A DNA stretch of 54,792 bases, from the NCBI GenBank assembly GCA_050013835.1, contig JBEKEM010000013.1, positions 1 to 54,792 on the forward strand, written 5' to 3'. Numbering within the stretch: the first letter of the stretch is position 1; each line of letters starts with the position of its first letter. Below, one piece after another: positions 8,524-18,002 of the stretch. A model generated the notes under the pieces. The model saw only the letters and a program-made list of their open reading frames with translations. It searched no databases and was not told the origin of the DNA. Source of the DNA: Bog-793 sp050013835 (GTDB lineage Bacteria > Actinomycetota > Acidimicrobiia > Acidimicrobiales > Bog-793). The translations under genes were made by a program, and so were the position numbers.

Positions 8524-10124
8524 GCGACGCGGCGCGTGCCTGGATGCGGGCGGTGCAGCTCACGTTGCGCGTCCAGTGGCGCCAGGCGGCGACGTGGACC
8601 GCCGTATTCGCGATCGCTGGCGTGGCGGGAGCCGAGGGGTACAAGGCGGCATATCCGACGGCTGCCTCGCGCCTCTCGTTCGTCCGCAGCGTCCAAGGCA
8701 ACTACGGCCTCCAGGCGCTTTACGGCGTCGCCCGCCGGATCGGCACGGTCGGCGGCTTCACGACCTGGCGCACGACCTGGATGCTCGGCCTGCTCGCCGG
8801 GGCGTGGGGGTTGCTGGCGAGCACGGGGGTCCTGCGGGGGGAGGAGGAAGCCGGGCGGCGCGAGCTCGTGCTGTCGGGCCTGCTGACCTCGCGGCGGGCG
8901 ATGGCCGCCGACCTGGCGGCGCTCGCCGTGCTGCTGCTCGGTAGTTCCGCCCTCTACGGTGCGTCGCTTGCCGCCGTCGGGCTTCCGGTGGGCGGCGCCT
9001 TCCTCCTCGCCGGGGGCACGCTCGCCGTCGGCGCGTTCTTTGCCGGCGTCGGCTCCGTGACCGCGCAGGCCTTCCCCGACCGGCGCCATGCGATGGGATC
9101 GGCCGGTGCCCTGCTCGGTGCGTCGTTCCTCGTCCGCGTGCTCGCCGACGGGACCCGCACGCTCGGCTGGCTCCGGTGGGCGACCCCGCTCGGCTGGCTC
9201 GAGAACCTGCGGGCGTTCGCGGGGACGGACGCCGCCGCCGGGGTCCCCCTCCTCGCGGGGGCGATCGTCCTCGTCGCTGTGGCCGCGCGTCTCGCCGCCG
9301 TACGGGACCTCGGGCGCGGGCTCCTTCCCGAATGCGACCGGAGCCGGGTCCGCTCGCATGAGTTGGGAGGCATGGCCGGGTTCACGGTGCTCACGGCGCG
9401 TGGGGCTGTCGTCGGGTGGTCGGCGGGGATCGGCCTGTACAGCTTCGTCGTCGGGCTGCTCACCAAGGACCTGACGGACCTTCTTCGCCAGCAGGTGGCC
9501 CTGCGATCGATGCTCGGGCGTCTGGGGGTCGCGAGCCTCGTCCGGCCGCAGGACCTCCTGGGCTTGATGTTCGCCTTCGTCGTGCTGCCGGTCGCCCTCT
9601 TTGCTGTGACGCAGGTGGGGGCGGTCCGTGACGAGGAGTCGAGCGGGCGGCTCGACGCGATCCTCGCCCGCTCCGTCGGGCGCGTCCGCTGGATGCTCAC
9701 CCGCCTTGCCGCCTCCATCTTGGGCGTGGTGATCGTGGCCGTCGTCTCTGGGGTGCTGGCGTGGGCCGGCGCCAGCGTTCACGACAGCGGTGTGCCGCTC
9801 CTTTCGATGCTGACGGCCGGGTTCAACTGCGTGCCGGCGGCGGTCCTGTTCCTCGGCGTCGCCGCCGCCGCCTTCGGGATCGTCCCGCGCGCGACCGCCC
9901 CGGTCGGTGTCGGCGTCGTGGTCGCCTCCTATCTCGTCGAGCTCGTCGGGGCGCTCACGAAGGCTCCCGGCTGGGTGCTCGACCTTTCGGCGTTTCACCA
10001 CGTCGCACCCTCGCCGGCAGCCCAGGTCGGCGTCGAGGCGGCCGTGGCGATGACGGTGGTCGGGCTCGTCGGAGTCGCCGCCGGCGCGGCGGCGCTGCGC
10101 CGGCGTGACGTCATCGGGGCCTGA
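8520..10124 (+). CDS. ABC-2 type exporter, permease subunit with two homologous halves
   Basis: A 534-residue polytopic membrane protein starting at GTG 8520 inside the ATPase stop region. It has about twelve hydrophobic segments arranged as two similar halves. Each half carries the same loop motif after a membrane span: LRGEEEAGRRELVLSG with RRAM in the first and VRDEESSGRLDAILAR with RWM in the second. That internal duplication marks the long permeases of antibiotic-exporter type and means one polypeptide can supply both membrane halves. It works with the ATPase encoded just upstream. Confidence 0.9.
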   Translation: MSDAARAWMRAVQLTLRVQWRQAATWTAVFAIAGVAGAEGYKAAYPTAASRLSFVRSVQGNYGLQALYGVARRIGTVGGFTTWRTTWMLGLLAGAWGLLASTGVLRGEEEAGRRELVLSGLLTSRRAMAADLAALAVLLLGSSALYGASLAAVGLPVGGAFLLAGGTLAVGAFFAGVGSVTAQAFPDRRHAMGSAGALLGASFLVRVLADGTRTLGWLRWATPLGWLENLRAFAGTDAAAGVPLLAGAIVLVAVAARLAAVRDLGRGLLPECDRSRVRSHELGGMAGFTVLTARGAVVGWSAGIGLYSFVVGLLTKDLTDLLRQQVALRSMLGRLGVASLVRPQDLLGLMFAFVVLPVALFAVTQVGAVRDEESSGRLDAILARSVGRVRWMLTRLAASILGVVIVAVVSGVLAWAGASVHDSGVPLLSMLTAGFNCVPAAVLFLGVAAAAFGIVPRATAPVGVGVVVASYLVELVGALTKAPGWVLDLSAFHHVAPSPAAQVGVEAAVAMTVVGLVGVAAGAAALRRRDVIGA

Positions 10125-10380
10125 GAGGATCTCTTCGCTCCGTCGACGCGGCGCGCGGCGACGGTTCGTTTTGCGGCGCCGCCGCCCAGCCAGCAGCAGA
10201 GGAGGAAGGTCCAGATCGGCGGCCGAAACCGACGAATTCCGGTAACTTGACGACTGTCCCCGACACTACGATGGCTTCGTCGGGCCAATCCCGGCGGTCG
10301 GTCGTCCGGCCCTCTTGGGCGGACGCGCACCGGGCCGCGGTGGCGGCAGGGTGCCGGAGGTCCAGCGGGCGAGGAGGAAC

Positions 10381-10863
10381 ATGTCAAACGTTGACGCGAG
10401 CATCGACATCGGGATCCCTGCTGACAAGCGCGAGGAGATCGTGCGTGGCCTCTCGGCGGTCCTCGGCGACACCTACACCCTGTACCTGAAGACGCACAAC
10501 TACCACTGGAACGTCACGGGTCCAATGTTCCAGACCCTCCATCTCATGTTCGAGACCGAGTACATCGAGCTCGCGCTCGCCGTCGACGAGATCGCCGAGC
10601 GCATCCGCGCCCTCGGCGCGCCGGCACCCGCGACGTTCCGGGAGTTCGCCCAGCTCTCCTCGATCGCCGAGGACACCGACTCGCCGGACGCGACGGAAAT
10701 GATCCGGCGGCTCGTCGCCGGCCAGGAAGCCGTGGTCCGCACCGCTCGCGCCGCCTTTGCCGTCGCCGACGAGGCCAACGACCAGCCGTCGGCCGATCTG
10801 CTTACCCGGCGGATGCAGATCCACGAGAAGACCGCCTGGATGCTGAGGAGCCTGCTGAAGTAG
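10381..10863 (+). CDS. dps: Dps / starvation-inducible ferritin-like protein
   Basis: A 160-residue four-helix ferritin-like protein. Ferroxidase residues are visible: H39 and H42 in THNYHWN, H54 in QTLHLMFETEY, and D69 and E73 in VDEIAERI. The family stores iron by oxidising Fe(II) with hydrogen peroxide in 12-subunit shells and can shield DNA. The N terminus is short and not very basic, so DNA binding is uncertain. ATG 10381 follows a strong CGAGGAGGAAC ribosome-binding site. The preceding 256 bp has no gene and should contain its promoter. Confidence 0.94.
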   Translation: MSNVDASIDIGIPADKREEIVRGLSAVLGDTYTLYLKTHNYHWNVTGPMFQTLHLMFETEYIELALAVDEIAERIRALGAPAPATFREFAQLSSIAEDTDSPDATEMIRRLVAGQEAVVRTARAAFAVADEANDQPSADLLTRRMQIHEKTAWMLRSLLK

Positions 10864-10906
10864 CGCGGTCGGAGCCCGGCCGCGGCGTCGTGCGACGGGT
10901 CGGCGT

Positions 10907-10929
10907 CGCACCGGACCCGGTCCGGTGCG
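10907..10929. terminator. Hairpin between convergent dps and yceI-like genes
   Basis: A perfect 10-bp inverted repeat (CGCACCGGAC and GTCCGGTGCG) with a 3-nt loop sits between the dps stop (10863) and the convergent YceI gene stop (10933). There is no U-tract on either side, as is common in high-GC actinobacteria. It could stop transcription from both directions. Confidence 0.6.
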
Positions 10930-10932
10930 GGG

Positions 10933-11730
10933 TCAGGGTCTCGGCTTGATCGACAGCGGGGGAACCGTCGTCGTCGGCAGGGTCACCGGGCCGGGGCTGC
11001 CGGGGCGCGGGGCGCTGGTCCTAGAGGTGGTCGGGACGGCGCCCTTGACGACGTGCAGCAGGACCTCGAGCGTGCCCTTGCTCGCCGTGGTGACGAAGCC
11101 GTCGACGCTCGGGTTCTGGATGTGCCAGTCGGCGAAGACGACCGTGCCGTCGGCGAGCACGTAGATCGAGGAGCCCTTCGTCTTGGCGCTGATCCGCAGC
11201 GCGAGCAGGTGAGTGACGCCGTGCATCGTGAGTTCGCCCCGGGCCATCGTCGTGACGACCCGGCCCGGCGCGGGGACGTGCCCGAAGTCGACCGGCGAGG
11301 AGAGCACGAACGTGGCGTCCGGCCAGCGGGCGACGTCCATGATTCTCCCGTCGAACGAGGCGTTGCGCTCGCTCTGGTCGCTGACCACGGTTTCGAGGGG
11401 CGCGCTGAAGCGTGCCTCCCGCAGGACGGTCCCGGCGATCACGAGAGATCCCGAGACGTCCGACGAGCGTCCGACCGCCGTCGCGCTCTGGCCCAGCAGC
11501 ACCTCCCGGACTCGGTAGCCGGCCTTCGATCCGGAGGTGACGTTCCAGGTCCCCGTGAGCGAGGTCTCGTGCGGCAGGGAAGGATTCGTCCCCTTGGACC
11601 TCGGCAGTGCGAGCTTCGGCTCCGGGGGTCCCTCGATGAAATGGATGTAGATGAAGGGTCCGGCGACGGCGAGCCCGACGACGAGGATCAGGCCGGCCGC
11701 CAGCCAGCGAACCCAGCGGTGCCGCGCCAT
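10933..11730 (-). CDS. YceI-like domain protein with N-terminal membrane anchor
   Basis: A 265-residue protein. A hydrophobic segment at about residues 8-30 (LAAGLILVVGLAVAGPFIYI) is a signal anchor. A YceI-like beta-barrel domain follows, with GTWNVTSGSKAGYRVRE, DVSGSLVI, FDGRIMDVARWPDATFVL and GELTMHGVTH. YceI proteins are lipocalin-like and bind isoprenoid or other amphiphilic lipids; the E. coli member is periplasmic and pH-inducible. ATG 11730 is preferred to the adjacent GTG 11733; no clear ribosome-binding site is seen. It ends in a Pro/Thr-rich tail. Confidence 0.87.
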   Translation of the reverse strand: MARHRWVRWLAAGLILVVGLAVAGPFIYIHFIEGPPEPKLALPRSKGTNPSLPHETSLTGTWNVTSGSKAGYRVREVLLGQSATAVGRSSDVSGSLVIAGTVLREARFSAPLETVVSDQSERNASFDGRIMDVARWPDATFVLSSPVDFGHVPAPGRVVTTMARGELTMHGVTHLLALRISAKTKGSSIYVLADGTVVFADWHIQNPSVDGFVTTASKGTLEVLLHVVKGAVPTTSRTSAPRPGSPGPVTLPTTTVPPLSIKPRP

Positions 11731-12040
11731 CACGGACGCGACCCATCGCGTTCTTGCGCCTTGCCGGGCTGACGGTTCGTCACGGGGGCGAGCCTACGGG
11801 GGGCTTTATTGCGTGGTATGACGCCAAGGGATGCGGCGCGCGGGCCGGTCCGGATCGGACCGGGCCGATCGGGTCGTCGCCGCGGCGCGCGCCAAGGCGC
11901 TCGACGCCGCACCGGACGCGTGCACGGCCCGGGCTGTTCACGACCCTGGAGTGGGAGAATGCACGAGGGCCGTACGCTGCTTCCCCCGGCGGCTCCGTGG
12001 GCGCGCCGACGGTCCGGCGCCAAGAGAGGTCGGGTGCCCG
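11731..12040. other. 310-bp divergent intergenic region
   Basis: This stretch separates the divergent YceI gene and the FGGY kinase gene. A frame in phase with the kinase is open here, but the translation is Arg/Ala-rich and unlike the FGGY fold, so I treat it as non-coding. It probably carries the two promoters, but I see no clear -35/-10 pair and no convincing operator. Confidence 0.4.
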
Positions 12041-13417
12041 ATGCGTGAGGGCTGTCTCGTGGGGATCGATGTCGGGTCGACCCGAGTGAAGGCGCTCGTC
12101 GTGGACCTTGACGGACGGGAACTGTCCCACGGCCACGACGAGACCCCCTGGCGGATCACCTCCTCGGGAGCCGAGGCGGCACCGGAGGACATCTTCGAGG
12201 CGGCGCTGGCCGCGACGAGGTCGGCGCTCGGCGGCATGGGTGACCGGCGGGTTGTCGGCGTCGGCGTGACGGGGATGGCGGAGGCCCTCACCCTGCTCGA
12301 CGGACGGGGCTGGGCGGTCGCGCCGGCGGTCGCCTGGTACGACGGGCGAGGGGAGCAGGAGCGCCAGGAGCTCGAGCGGCAGTTCGGCGCCGACCGGTTC
12401 ACCGCTCTCACCGGGCTGCCGGTCTCGACGACGGCGTCGCTCGTCAAGCTGAGGTGGATCCTCCGCCATGTGCCCGGTGCGACCGCCGCACGGTGCGCGC
12501 TGAGCATTCCCGAGTACGTCGCCCACCGTCTCGGGGGGGTGCGCGCGGCCGAGTGGTCGCTCGCCTCCCGCACCGGGCTGTTCGACGTGGGCCGGGCCCG
12601 CTGGGCGGCCGAGCTTCTCGCCTGGGCGGAACTGCCCGAGGGCCTCTTCCCGGAGGCGCTTCCCGCCGGCAGCCTGCTCGGCACGGTCGTCGAGCCACCG
12701 GCCGGGCTGGTGCCGCTTGGCGGCGCGGCGATCGCGCTGGGGGGCCAGGACCACCAGTGCGCGGCGGTCGGCGCCGGGGTCATCTCCCCCCGGGAAGTGC
12801 TCAACTCCTGCGGCACCGCCGAGGCCTACGTGCGCAGCGTCGCCCCGCTCGGCCCGGCCGAACTCGTCGCGGCGGTGGCGACGGGCGTCGGCGTCGGCTG
12901 CCACGTCGTCCCCGGCTACCAGGCGATCCTCGCCGGCCGACCCTTCGGGCTCGTGCTCGGTCCGGTGTATGACCTTCTCGGCCGGGACGGCCCCCCGGGC
13001 ACGCCGCTGGCGGGGGAGGCGGCCGGTGGCGCGCCCGCCCGGCGACCCGGCGCCGAGCTGTCGTTCAGCTTCGACGAGGCGACGGGCCGCTCCCGCTTCG
13101 CCGGTATCGGGCCGGGCGTCAGTGCCACGGAGGCGAAGCAGGTGGCGGCCGACGAGGTGCTGCGCCGCTCGTTCAACATGTACGCCGCGGTCGAGCGGCT
13201 CGGCGACCCCGTCGAGCGGGTGGTCATCACCGGAGGCTGGGCTCGGGTCGCGGGGCTCGACCGGAGGAAGGCGGCGAGGTTTCCCGGGGCGTGCTTCGCC
13301 GCGGTGCGGGAGCCTGGCGCCCGGGGAGCCGCCCTTTCGGCCGGCATCGCCGCGGGCCTCTTTTCCGGACCCGGAGCCTTCCCGGCCCCACCGCTCGACC
13401 CCCAGGCGGGTGCCTGA
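12041..13417 (+). CDS. FGGY-family carbohydrate kinase
   Basis: A 458-residue kinase of the two-domain FGGY/actin fold. The N-terminal phosphate-1 motif GIDVGSTRVKALVVD, the PAVAWYDGRG segment, the catalytic-base motif GGQDHQCAAVG near residue 235 and the C-terminal VVITGGWAR motif are all present. Such enzymes phosphorylate pentoses, pentuloses, glycerol or related polyols with ATP; the specificity cannot be assigned here. ATG 12041 follows AAGAGAGGTCGGG. It converges with a class I aldolase gene only 9 bp downstream, a hint that kinase and aldolase could act in sequence on one sugar. Confidence 0.88.
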   Translation: MREGCLVGIDVGSTRVKALVVDLDGRELSHGHDETPWRITSSGAEAAPEDIFEAALAATRSALGGMGDRRVVGVGVTGMAEALTLLDGRGWAVAPAVAWYDGRGEQERQELERQFGADRFTALTGLPVSTTASLVKLRWILRHVPGATAARCALSIPEYVAHRLGGVRAAEWSLASRTGLFDVGRARWAAELLAWAELPEGLFPEALPAGSLLGTVVEPPAGLVPLGGAAIALGGQDHQCAAVGAGVISPREVLNSCGTAEAYVRSVAPLGPAELVAAVATGVGVGCHVVPGYQAILAGRPFGLVLGPVYDLLGRDGPPGTPLAGEAAGGAPARRPGAELSFSFDEATGRSRFAGIGPGVSATEAKQVAADEVLRRSFNMYAAVERLGDPVERVVITGGWARVAGLDRRKAARFPGACFAAVREPGARGAALSAGIAAGLFSGPGAFPAPPLDPQAGA

Positions 13418-13426
13418 CGGCGCCGG

Positions 13427-14221
13427 TCAGGCGTGGACGGCGGCGTACAACTCGGCGAGTAGGGCGGCGGTCTCGTCCGGCGGCCGTCCCCACACCTTGC
13501 GCCCGATCACGATCCCGCTCGCCCCGGCCCCGACGGCCCCTCGCACGAGCGACACCAGTTCGGCCCGCGCGGTCTCGCCGGCACCGCCGAGCAGCACGAC
13601 GGGGACCCCCAACTCGGCGCACCAGGACCGCAGCACGTCGTCGTCCCCGGGATGGGCGACTTTCAGGATGTCCGCGCCGATCTCGGCCGCCACGCGGCAG
13701 CCGTGGGCCGCCACCTCGATCGCCGCCGTGCCCGTCGCCTCGAGCGCCACCGGCTCGACCATGACGGGGAGACCGAACCGGTCCGCCCGCTCCACCACAC
13801 CGCCGACGAGCGCCGCCGTCGCCGCCCGCTCCGGGGACGGAACGTCCCAGGGCATCAGCAGCTTGACGCCGTCGACTCCGAGGGCGGCCGCCGTCTCGAC
13901 ACTCGCCGCCAGACGATGGCCGCCGCCACCGCTGTCGCGCCAGTGCACGTCCAGTGTCAGGATCCTCGCCGGGGCCGAGCGGCGTCCGAAGAGCTCGGCC
14001 GACCGGCGGCAGACACCCGGACCGAGGAGGAACCCGTCGCAGGGTTCCGCGGCGAGGCGCTGCAGGACGGCCATCGGGTCCTCCAGGCCGGGGACCCGAC
14101 CGAGGATCGTGCCGTGGTCGAGCGGCACGATGACGCAGCGCCCGTCGTTGCCGAAGATGCGACGGAGGCGGGTCGCCTTTCCCGCCTGACGCGCCGAGGG
14201 TACCGAGGCGATCCCTGTCAT
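13427..14221 (-). CDS. Class I aldolase of the FbaB/LsrF/DeoC group
   Basis: A 264-residue TIM-barrel protein. RCVIVPLDHGTILGRVPGLE matches the N-terminal motif of FbaB-type fructose-bisphosphate aldolases and LsrF-like enzymes. GVDGVKLLMPWD and ADILKVAHPGD contain lysines suited to Schiff-base formation, and GASGIVIGRKVWGR is the C-terminal phosphate-binding strand. ATG 14221 is used; the frame upstream overlaps the non-coding gap and the end of an ABC gene in another phase. It cleaves or forms a C-C bond in a phosphorylated sugar. The convergent FGGY kinase is a candidate partner. Confidence 0.85.
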   Translation of the reverse strand: MTGIASVPSARQAGKATRLRRIFGNDGRCVIVPLDHGTILGRVPGLEDPMAVLQRLAAEPCDGFLLGPGVCRRSAELFGRRSAPARILTLDVHWRDSGGGGHRLAASVETAAALGVDGVKLLMPWDVPSPERAATAALVGGVVERADRFGLPVMVEPVALEATGTAAIEVAAHGCRVAAEIGADILKVAHPGDDDVLRSWCAELGVPVVLLGGAGETARAELVSLVRGAVGAGASGIVIGRKVWGRPPDETAALLAELYAAVHA

Positions 14222-14328
14222 CGCGGCGATTATCACACGCCGGGCTGGCCCGTCGTCCCCCGGGTCACGTCCGGGCAGCTCGGCCGGACCGGTGCCCTGG
14301 CACGATCCGGCTTCCGGGGTCGTGCCCC

Positions 14329-16272
14329 TCAGCTCGCGACGCCGTCGGCCTCGGCGAACTGGCTGTGGTAGAGGGAGTGGTAGAAGCCGCGGCGGGCGAT
14401 GAGGTCGGCGTGGTTGCCCTGTTCCACGATGTGCCCGGCGTCCATGACGATGATCGTGTCGGCGTCGCGGATGGTGGAGAGCCGGTGGGCGATGACGAAG
14501 CTCGTCCTGCCGTGCCGCAGCCGCGTCATCGCTTGTTGGATGAGGACCTCGGTGCGGGTGTCGACGTTGCTCGTCGCCTCGTCGAGGATGAGGATCTCGG
14601 GACTGGCGAGGAACGCCCGCGCGATGGTGAGCAGCTGCTTCTGTCCCGAGGAGATGTTGGAGGCCTCGTCGTCGAGCATGGTGTCGTAGCCGTCGGGCAG
14701 GGTCCGGACGAAGTGGTCGACGTGGGCTGCCCTCGCCGCCTCGAGGATCTCCTCGTGGGCCGCACCCTCCTTGCCGTAGCCGATGTTGTCCCAGATCGTG
14801 CCGGCGAACAGCCAGGCGTCCTGCAGGACCATGCCGTAGGCGCGCCGGACCTCGACGCGGGACAGGTCGCGGTAGTCGGTGTCGTCGAGGAGGATGCGCC
14901 CCGAGTCGATCTCGTAGAAGCGGACGAGCAGGTTGACGATGGTGGTCTTGCCGGCCCCGGTCGGACCGACGATCGCCACGGTCTGACCGGGCGCGGCCTC
15001 GAGGGTGAAGTCCTCGACGAGGGGCTTGTCGGGCTCGTAGCGGAACGACACATGCTCGAGCCGGACCCTTCCCGTCGTGACGGGCCGGTGGTCCGTCAGG
15101 ACGGCCGGCACGTGATCGGGGGCTTCCTCCGAGGCGTCGAGGAACTCGAAGACCCGCTCGGCTGAGGCGAGGCCTGACTGCAGGAGGTTCATCTGGCTCG
15201 CGATCTGGGTGATAGGCATCGTGAACTGGCGCGAGTACTGGAGGAACGCCTGAACGTCGCCGAGCGACATCGCCCCGGAGGTGACCCGGTAGCCGCCGAA
15301 GACGGCGATCACGACATAGTTGATGTTGGCGAGGAACTGCATTGCCGGCTGGATGATCCCCGAGAGAAACTGCGCGCGGAAGCTCGCGTCGAAGAGGCGC
15401 CGGTTCTGGTCTCCGAACTCGTCGACCGTCGCGGCGCGCCGACCGAAGAGCTGGACCAGTACGTGTCCGGTGTGGGTCTCCTCGACGAGCCCGTTGAGCG
15501 AACCGGTTCGGTTCCACTGCGCCGAGAACTGGACCTGGCTCCGGCGCGCGATGAAGAAGGTGACGAGAAGGGCGCAGGGGATGACGATCACCGACACGAT
15601 CGCGAGTATCGGCGAGATCCAGAACATCATCCCCATCACGCCGCCGACGGTGAGCAACGAGGTCAGCAGCTGGCTCAGCCCCTGCTGGAGCGTCGTCGTG
15701 AGGTTGTCGATGTCGTTCGATACCCGGCTGAGGATGTCACCGTGCGGGTGGCTGTCGAAGTACTTCAGTGGAAGGCGCGCCAGCTTCTCCTCGACCTCGC
15801 GGCGGAGTCCGAACATGGTGCGCTGGGTGATGCCCGCCATCAGGTAACCCTGGCCGTAGCCGAAGAGGGCGGCGAACAGGTAGACGAGGGCCGCGAGTCC
15901 GAGGACGAGCCCGAGGTGGCCGAGGTCGACGCCACGGCCGGGGGTGAAGGTCATCCCGGAGAGCATGGCGGCGACCTGGCTCTCACCTCTGGCCCGCAGT
16001 GCCGCGATGGCCTGTGACTTGGTGATCCCGCGTGCAAGCTTCTTGCCCACGATGCCGTCGAAAAGGATGTTCGTGGCGCTGCCGAGAATCTTGGGGCCGG
16101 AGACGGCAAAGGCCACCGACATCACGCCGGCCGCGAGTGCGGCGCCGAGGCGGAACCGCTCGGGCCGCAGGCGGGCGAGGAGGCGCCGCAGTGTCGCCCC
16201 GAGGTCCTTGGTGTGTCCCCCGGGACCGGTCATCCCGGCCGCGCGCCGGCCGCCGGGCCGTCCCCCCATCAT
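14329..16272 (-). CDS. Heterodimeric ABC exporter, subunit B (canonical Walker B)
   Basis: A 647-residue half-transporter: a six-helix exporter membrane domain (about residues 40-370) followed by a nucleotide-binding domain. Walker A is VGPTGAGKTT, the signature is the variant NISSGQKQ, Walker B ILILDEATSNVD keeps the catalytic Glu, and the H-loop is IAHRLST. The first codons overlap the upstream partner's stop by 4 bp (ATGA). Together with the neighbour it forms an MdlAB/LmrCD-type exporter, a group that moves drugs, lipids or peptides outward. Confidence 0.93.
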   Translation of the reverse strand: MMGGRPGGRRAAGMTGPGGHTKDLGATLRRLLARLRPERFRLGAALAAGVMSVAFAVSGPKILGSATNILFDGIVGKKLARGITKSQAIAALRARGESQVAAMLSGMTFTPGRGVDLGHLGLVLGLAALVYLFAALFGYGQGYLMAGITQRTMFGLRREVEEKLARLPLKYFDSHPHGDILSRVSNDIDNLTTTLQQGLSQLLTSLLTVGGVMGMMFWISPILAIVSVIVIPCALLVTFFIARRSQVQFSAQWNRTGSLNGLVEETHTGHVLVQLFGRRAATVDEFGDQNRRLFDASFRAQFLSGIIQPAMQFLANINYVVIAVFGGYRVTSGAMSLGDVQAFLQYSRQFTMPITQIASQMNLLQSGLASAERVFEFLDASEEAPDHVPAVLTDHRPVTTGRVRLEHVSFRYEPDKPLVEDFTLEAAPGQTVAIVGPTGAGKTTIVNLLVRFYEIDSGRILLDDTDYRDLSRVEVRRAYGMVLQDAWLFAGTIWDNIGYGKEGAAHEEILEAARAAHVDHFVRTLPDGYDTMLDDEASNISSGQKQLLTIARAFLASPEILILDEATSNVDTRTEVLIQQAMTRLRHGRTSFVIAHRLSTIRDADTIIVMDAGHIVEQGNHADLIARRGFYHSLYHSQFAEADGVAS

Positions 16273-18002
16273 GCGGCGGCGTCCTCACCCAACTGGGACC
16301 GGACGATCTCCCGGTAGGGCTCGCAGCTCGAGAGCAGCTCGGCGTGCGTGCCCATCCCGACGGTCCGCCCGTCTTCGAGGACGATGATGTGGTCGGCGTG
16401 CATGATCGTGCTGACGCGCTGGGCCACGATCACGACGACGGCGTCGCGCGTCCCGCGCTTCAGCGCGGCCCGCAGCCGGGCGTCGGTTGTGGCGTCGAGC
16501 GCCGAGAAGCAGTCGTCGAACAGGTACAGCCTCGGCCGCTTCACGAGCGCCCGGGCGATCGAGAGCCGCTGGCGCTGCCCCCCGGAGACGTTCGTGCCGC
16601 CCTGGTCGATCGGGGCCGCGAGGTCCCCAGGCATCGAGGCGACGAAGTCACGCGCCTGGGCGGTCTCGAGGGCGCTCCACAGCTCGGCGTCGCTCGCCGC
16701 TGGTCGGCCGTAGCGCAGGTTGTCGGCGACCGTGCCGCTGAACAGGTATGCCATCTGGGGAACGAAACCGATCGAGCTCCAGAGTTGCTCCAGGTCCTGC
16801 TGGCGGACGTCGACGCCGTTGACGAGCACGACACCGCTCGTCGGGTCGAAGAAGCGGGGGATGAGGTTGAGCAGCGTCGTCTTGCCGCTCCCGGTGCCCC
16901 CGATGACGGCGTTCGTCTCACCGGGCCGGAGTGTGAACGAGAGGTCCGAGAGCACGGGACTCTCGCTGCCGGGATAGCCGAACGTCACGCCGCGGAACTC
17001 CACGAGGCCGTTCACCTGCGCCGGCAGGGCGGGATCCGGCGGGTCGGTCACCGAAGGTTCGGTGTCCAGCACCTCCTTGATACGTTCCGCACTGGCGACG
17101 GCACGCGGGGCGAGGATCGCCACCATCACGGCCATCATCACGGCCATCAGGATCTGCAGGTTGTAGGTGAGGAACGCCGTCAGGTTGCCGATCGGGATCG
17201 ACCCTTCGCTCACCAGGCGCCCGCCGAACCACAGGACGGCGACGCTGGAGAGGTTCAGGATCGCCATCAGTGCCGGCACCGCGAGGGCGAACACCCGGTT
17301 CACCCTCAGAGCGGTCGAGGTGAGGTTGGAGTTCGCCTCGCCGAAGCGCTCGCGTTCGAAGGCGTTGCGGACGAAGGCTCGGATCACCCGGACCCCGGTG
17401 ATCTGTTCCCGCAGGACCTGGTTGATCCGGTCGATCCGGACCTGCATGGTCCGGAACTGCGGCACGACGAGCCACATCACAGACCCGATGAACAGGGCCA
17501 TCACGGGCACGGCGACCACCAGGAGCAGCGACAGCGAGCCGCCCTCCCGAACCGCCATGATCACGCCGCCGACGCTCATGATGGGGGCGATGACGAGGAA
17601 CGTGAGTGCCGCCTGCACGAACACCTGGACCTGCTGGACGTCGTTGGTGTTGCGAGTGATGAGCGAGGGTGTCCCGAAATGGTTCATCTCCCGGGCCGAG
17701 AACCCCTGGACCCGGGTGAAGACGGCGCCGCGCAGATCGGCGCCGACGCCCATCGACACGCGTGACGCCCAGTACACAGCCACGATCGAGACGACGCCGA
17801 GCACGAGCGTGATGGCCAGCATGACGACGCCAGTCATCTCGATGTAGTGGATGTTCCCCTTCACGATGCCGTTGTTGATGATGTCGGCGTTCAGGTTCGG
17901 CAGGTAGAGGTTGCCGAGGGTCTGGACCACGAGCAGCCCGACGACGACGGCGACCTGCGCCGCGTACGGTCGCAGTTGGGTGCGCATCAGGCGGATCAGC
18001 AC
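16269..18002 (-). CDS. Heterodimeric ABC exporter, subunit A (degenerate catalytic site)
   Basis: A 577-residue half-transporter with six membrane helices (about 20-310) and a nucleotide-binding domain. Walker A is IGGTGSGKTT, the signature is a canonical NVSGGQRQR, but Walker B reads LYLFDDCFSALDA, so the catalytic Glu is replaced by Asp. In heterodimeric exporters such as LmrCD and TM287/288 this is the subunit that contributes the hydrolysis-poor site. GTG 18002 is preceded by GGGGTGA at suitable spacing; ATG 17987 is an alternative. It is the first gene of the two-gene unit. Confidence 0.93.
   Translation of the reverse strand: MLIRLMRTQLRPYAAQVAVVVGLLVVQTLGNLYLPNLNADIINNGIVKGNIHYIEMTGVVMLAITLVLGVVSIVAVYWASRVSMGVGADLRGAVFTRVQGFSAREMNHFGTPSLITRNTNDVQQVQVFVQAALTFLVIAPIMSVGGVIMAVREGGSLSLLLVVAVPVMALFIGSVMWLVVPQFRTMQVRIDRINQVLREQITGVRVIRAFVRNAFERERFGEANSNLTSTALRVNRVFALAVPALMAILNLSSVAVLWFGGRLVSEGSIPIGNLTAFLTYNLQILMAVMMAVMVAILAPRAVASAERIKEVLDTEPSVTDPPDPALPAQVNGLVEFRGVTFGYPGSESPVLSDLSFTLRPGETNAVIGGTGSGKTTLLNLIPRFFDPTSGVVLVNGVDVRQQDLEQLWSSIGFVPQMAYLFSGTVADNLRYGRPAASDAELWSALETAQARDFVASMPGDLAAPIDQGGTNVSGGQRQRLSIARALVKRPRLYLFDDCFSALDATTDARLRAALKRGTRDAVVVIVAQRVSTIMHADHIIVLEDGRTVGMGTHAELLSSCEPYREIVRSQLGEDAAA

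Noticed and set aside
16032..17765. 577-codon plus-strand frame opposite the ABC exporter genes
   Set aside because: Both ABC subunits have full Walker and signature motifs on the minus strand; the plus frame is His/Asp/Glu/Arg-rich antisense.
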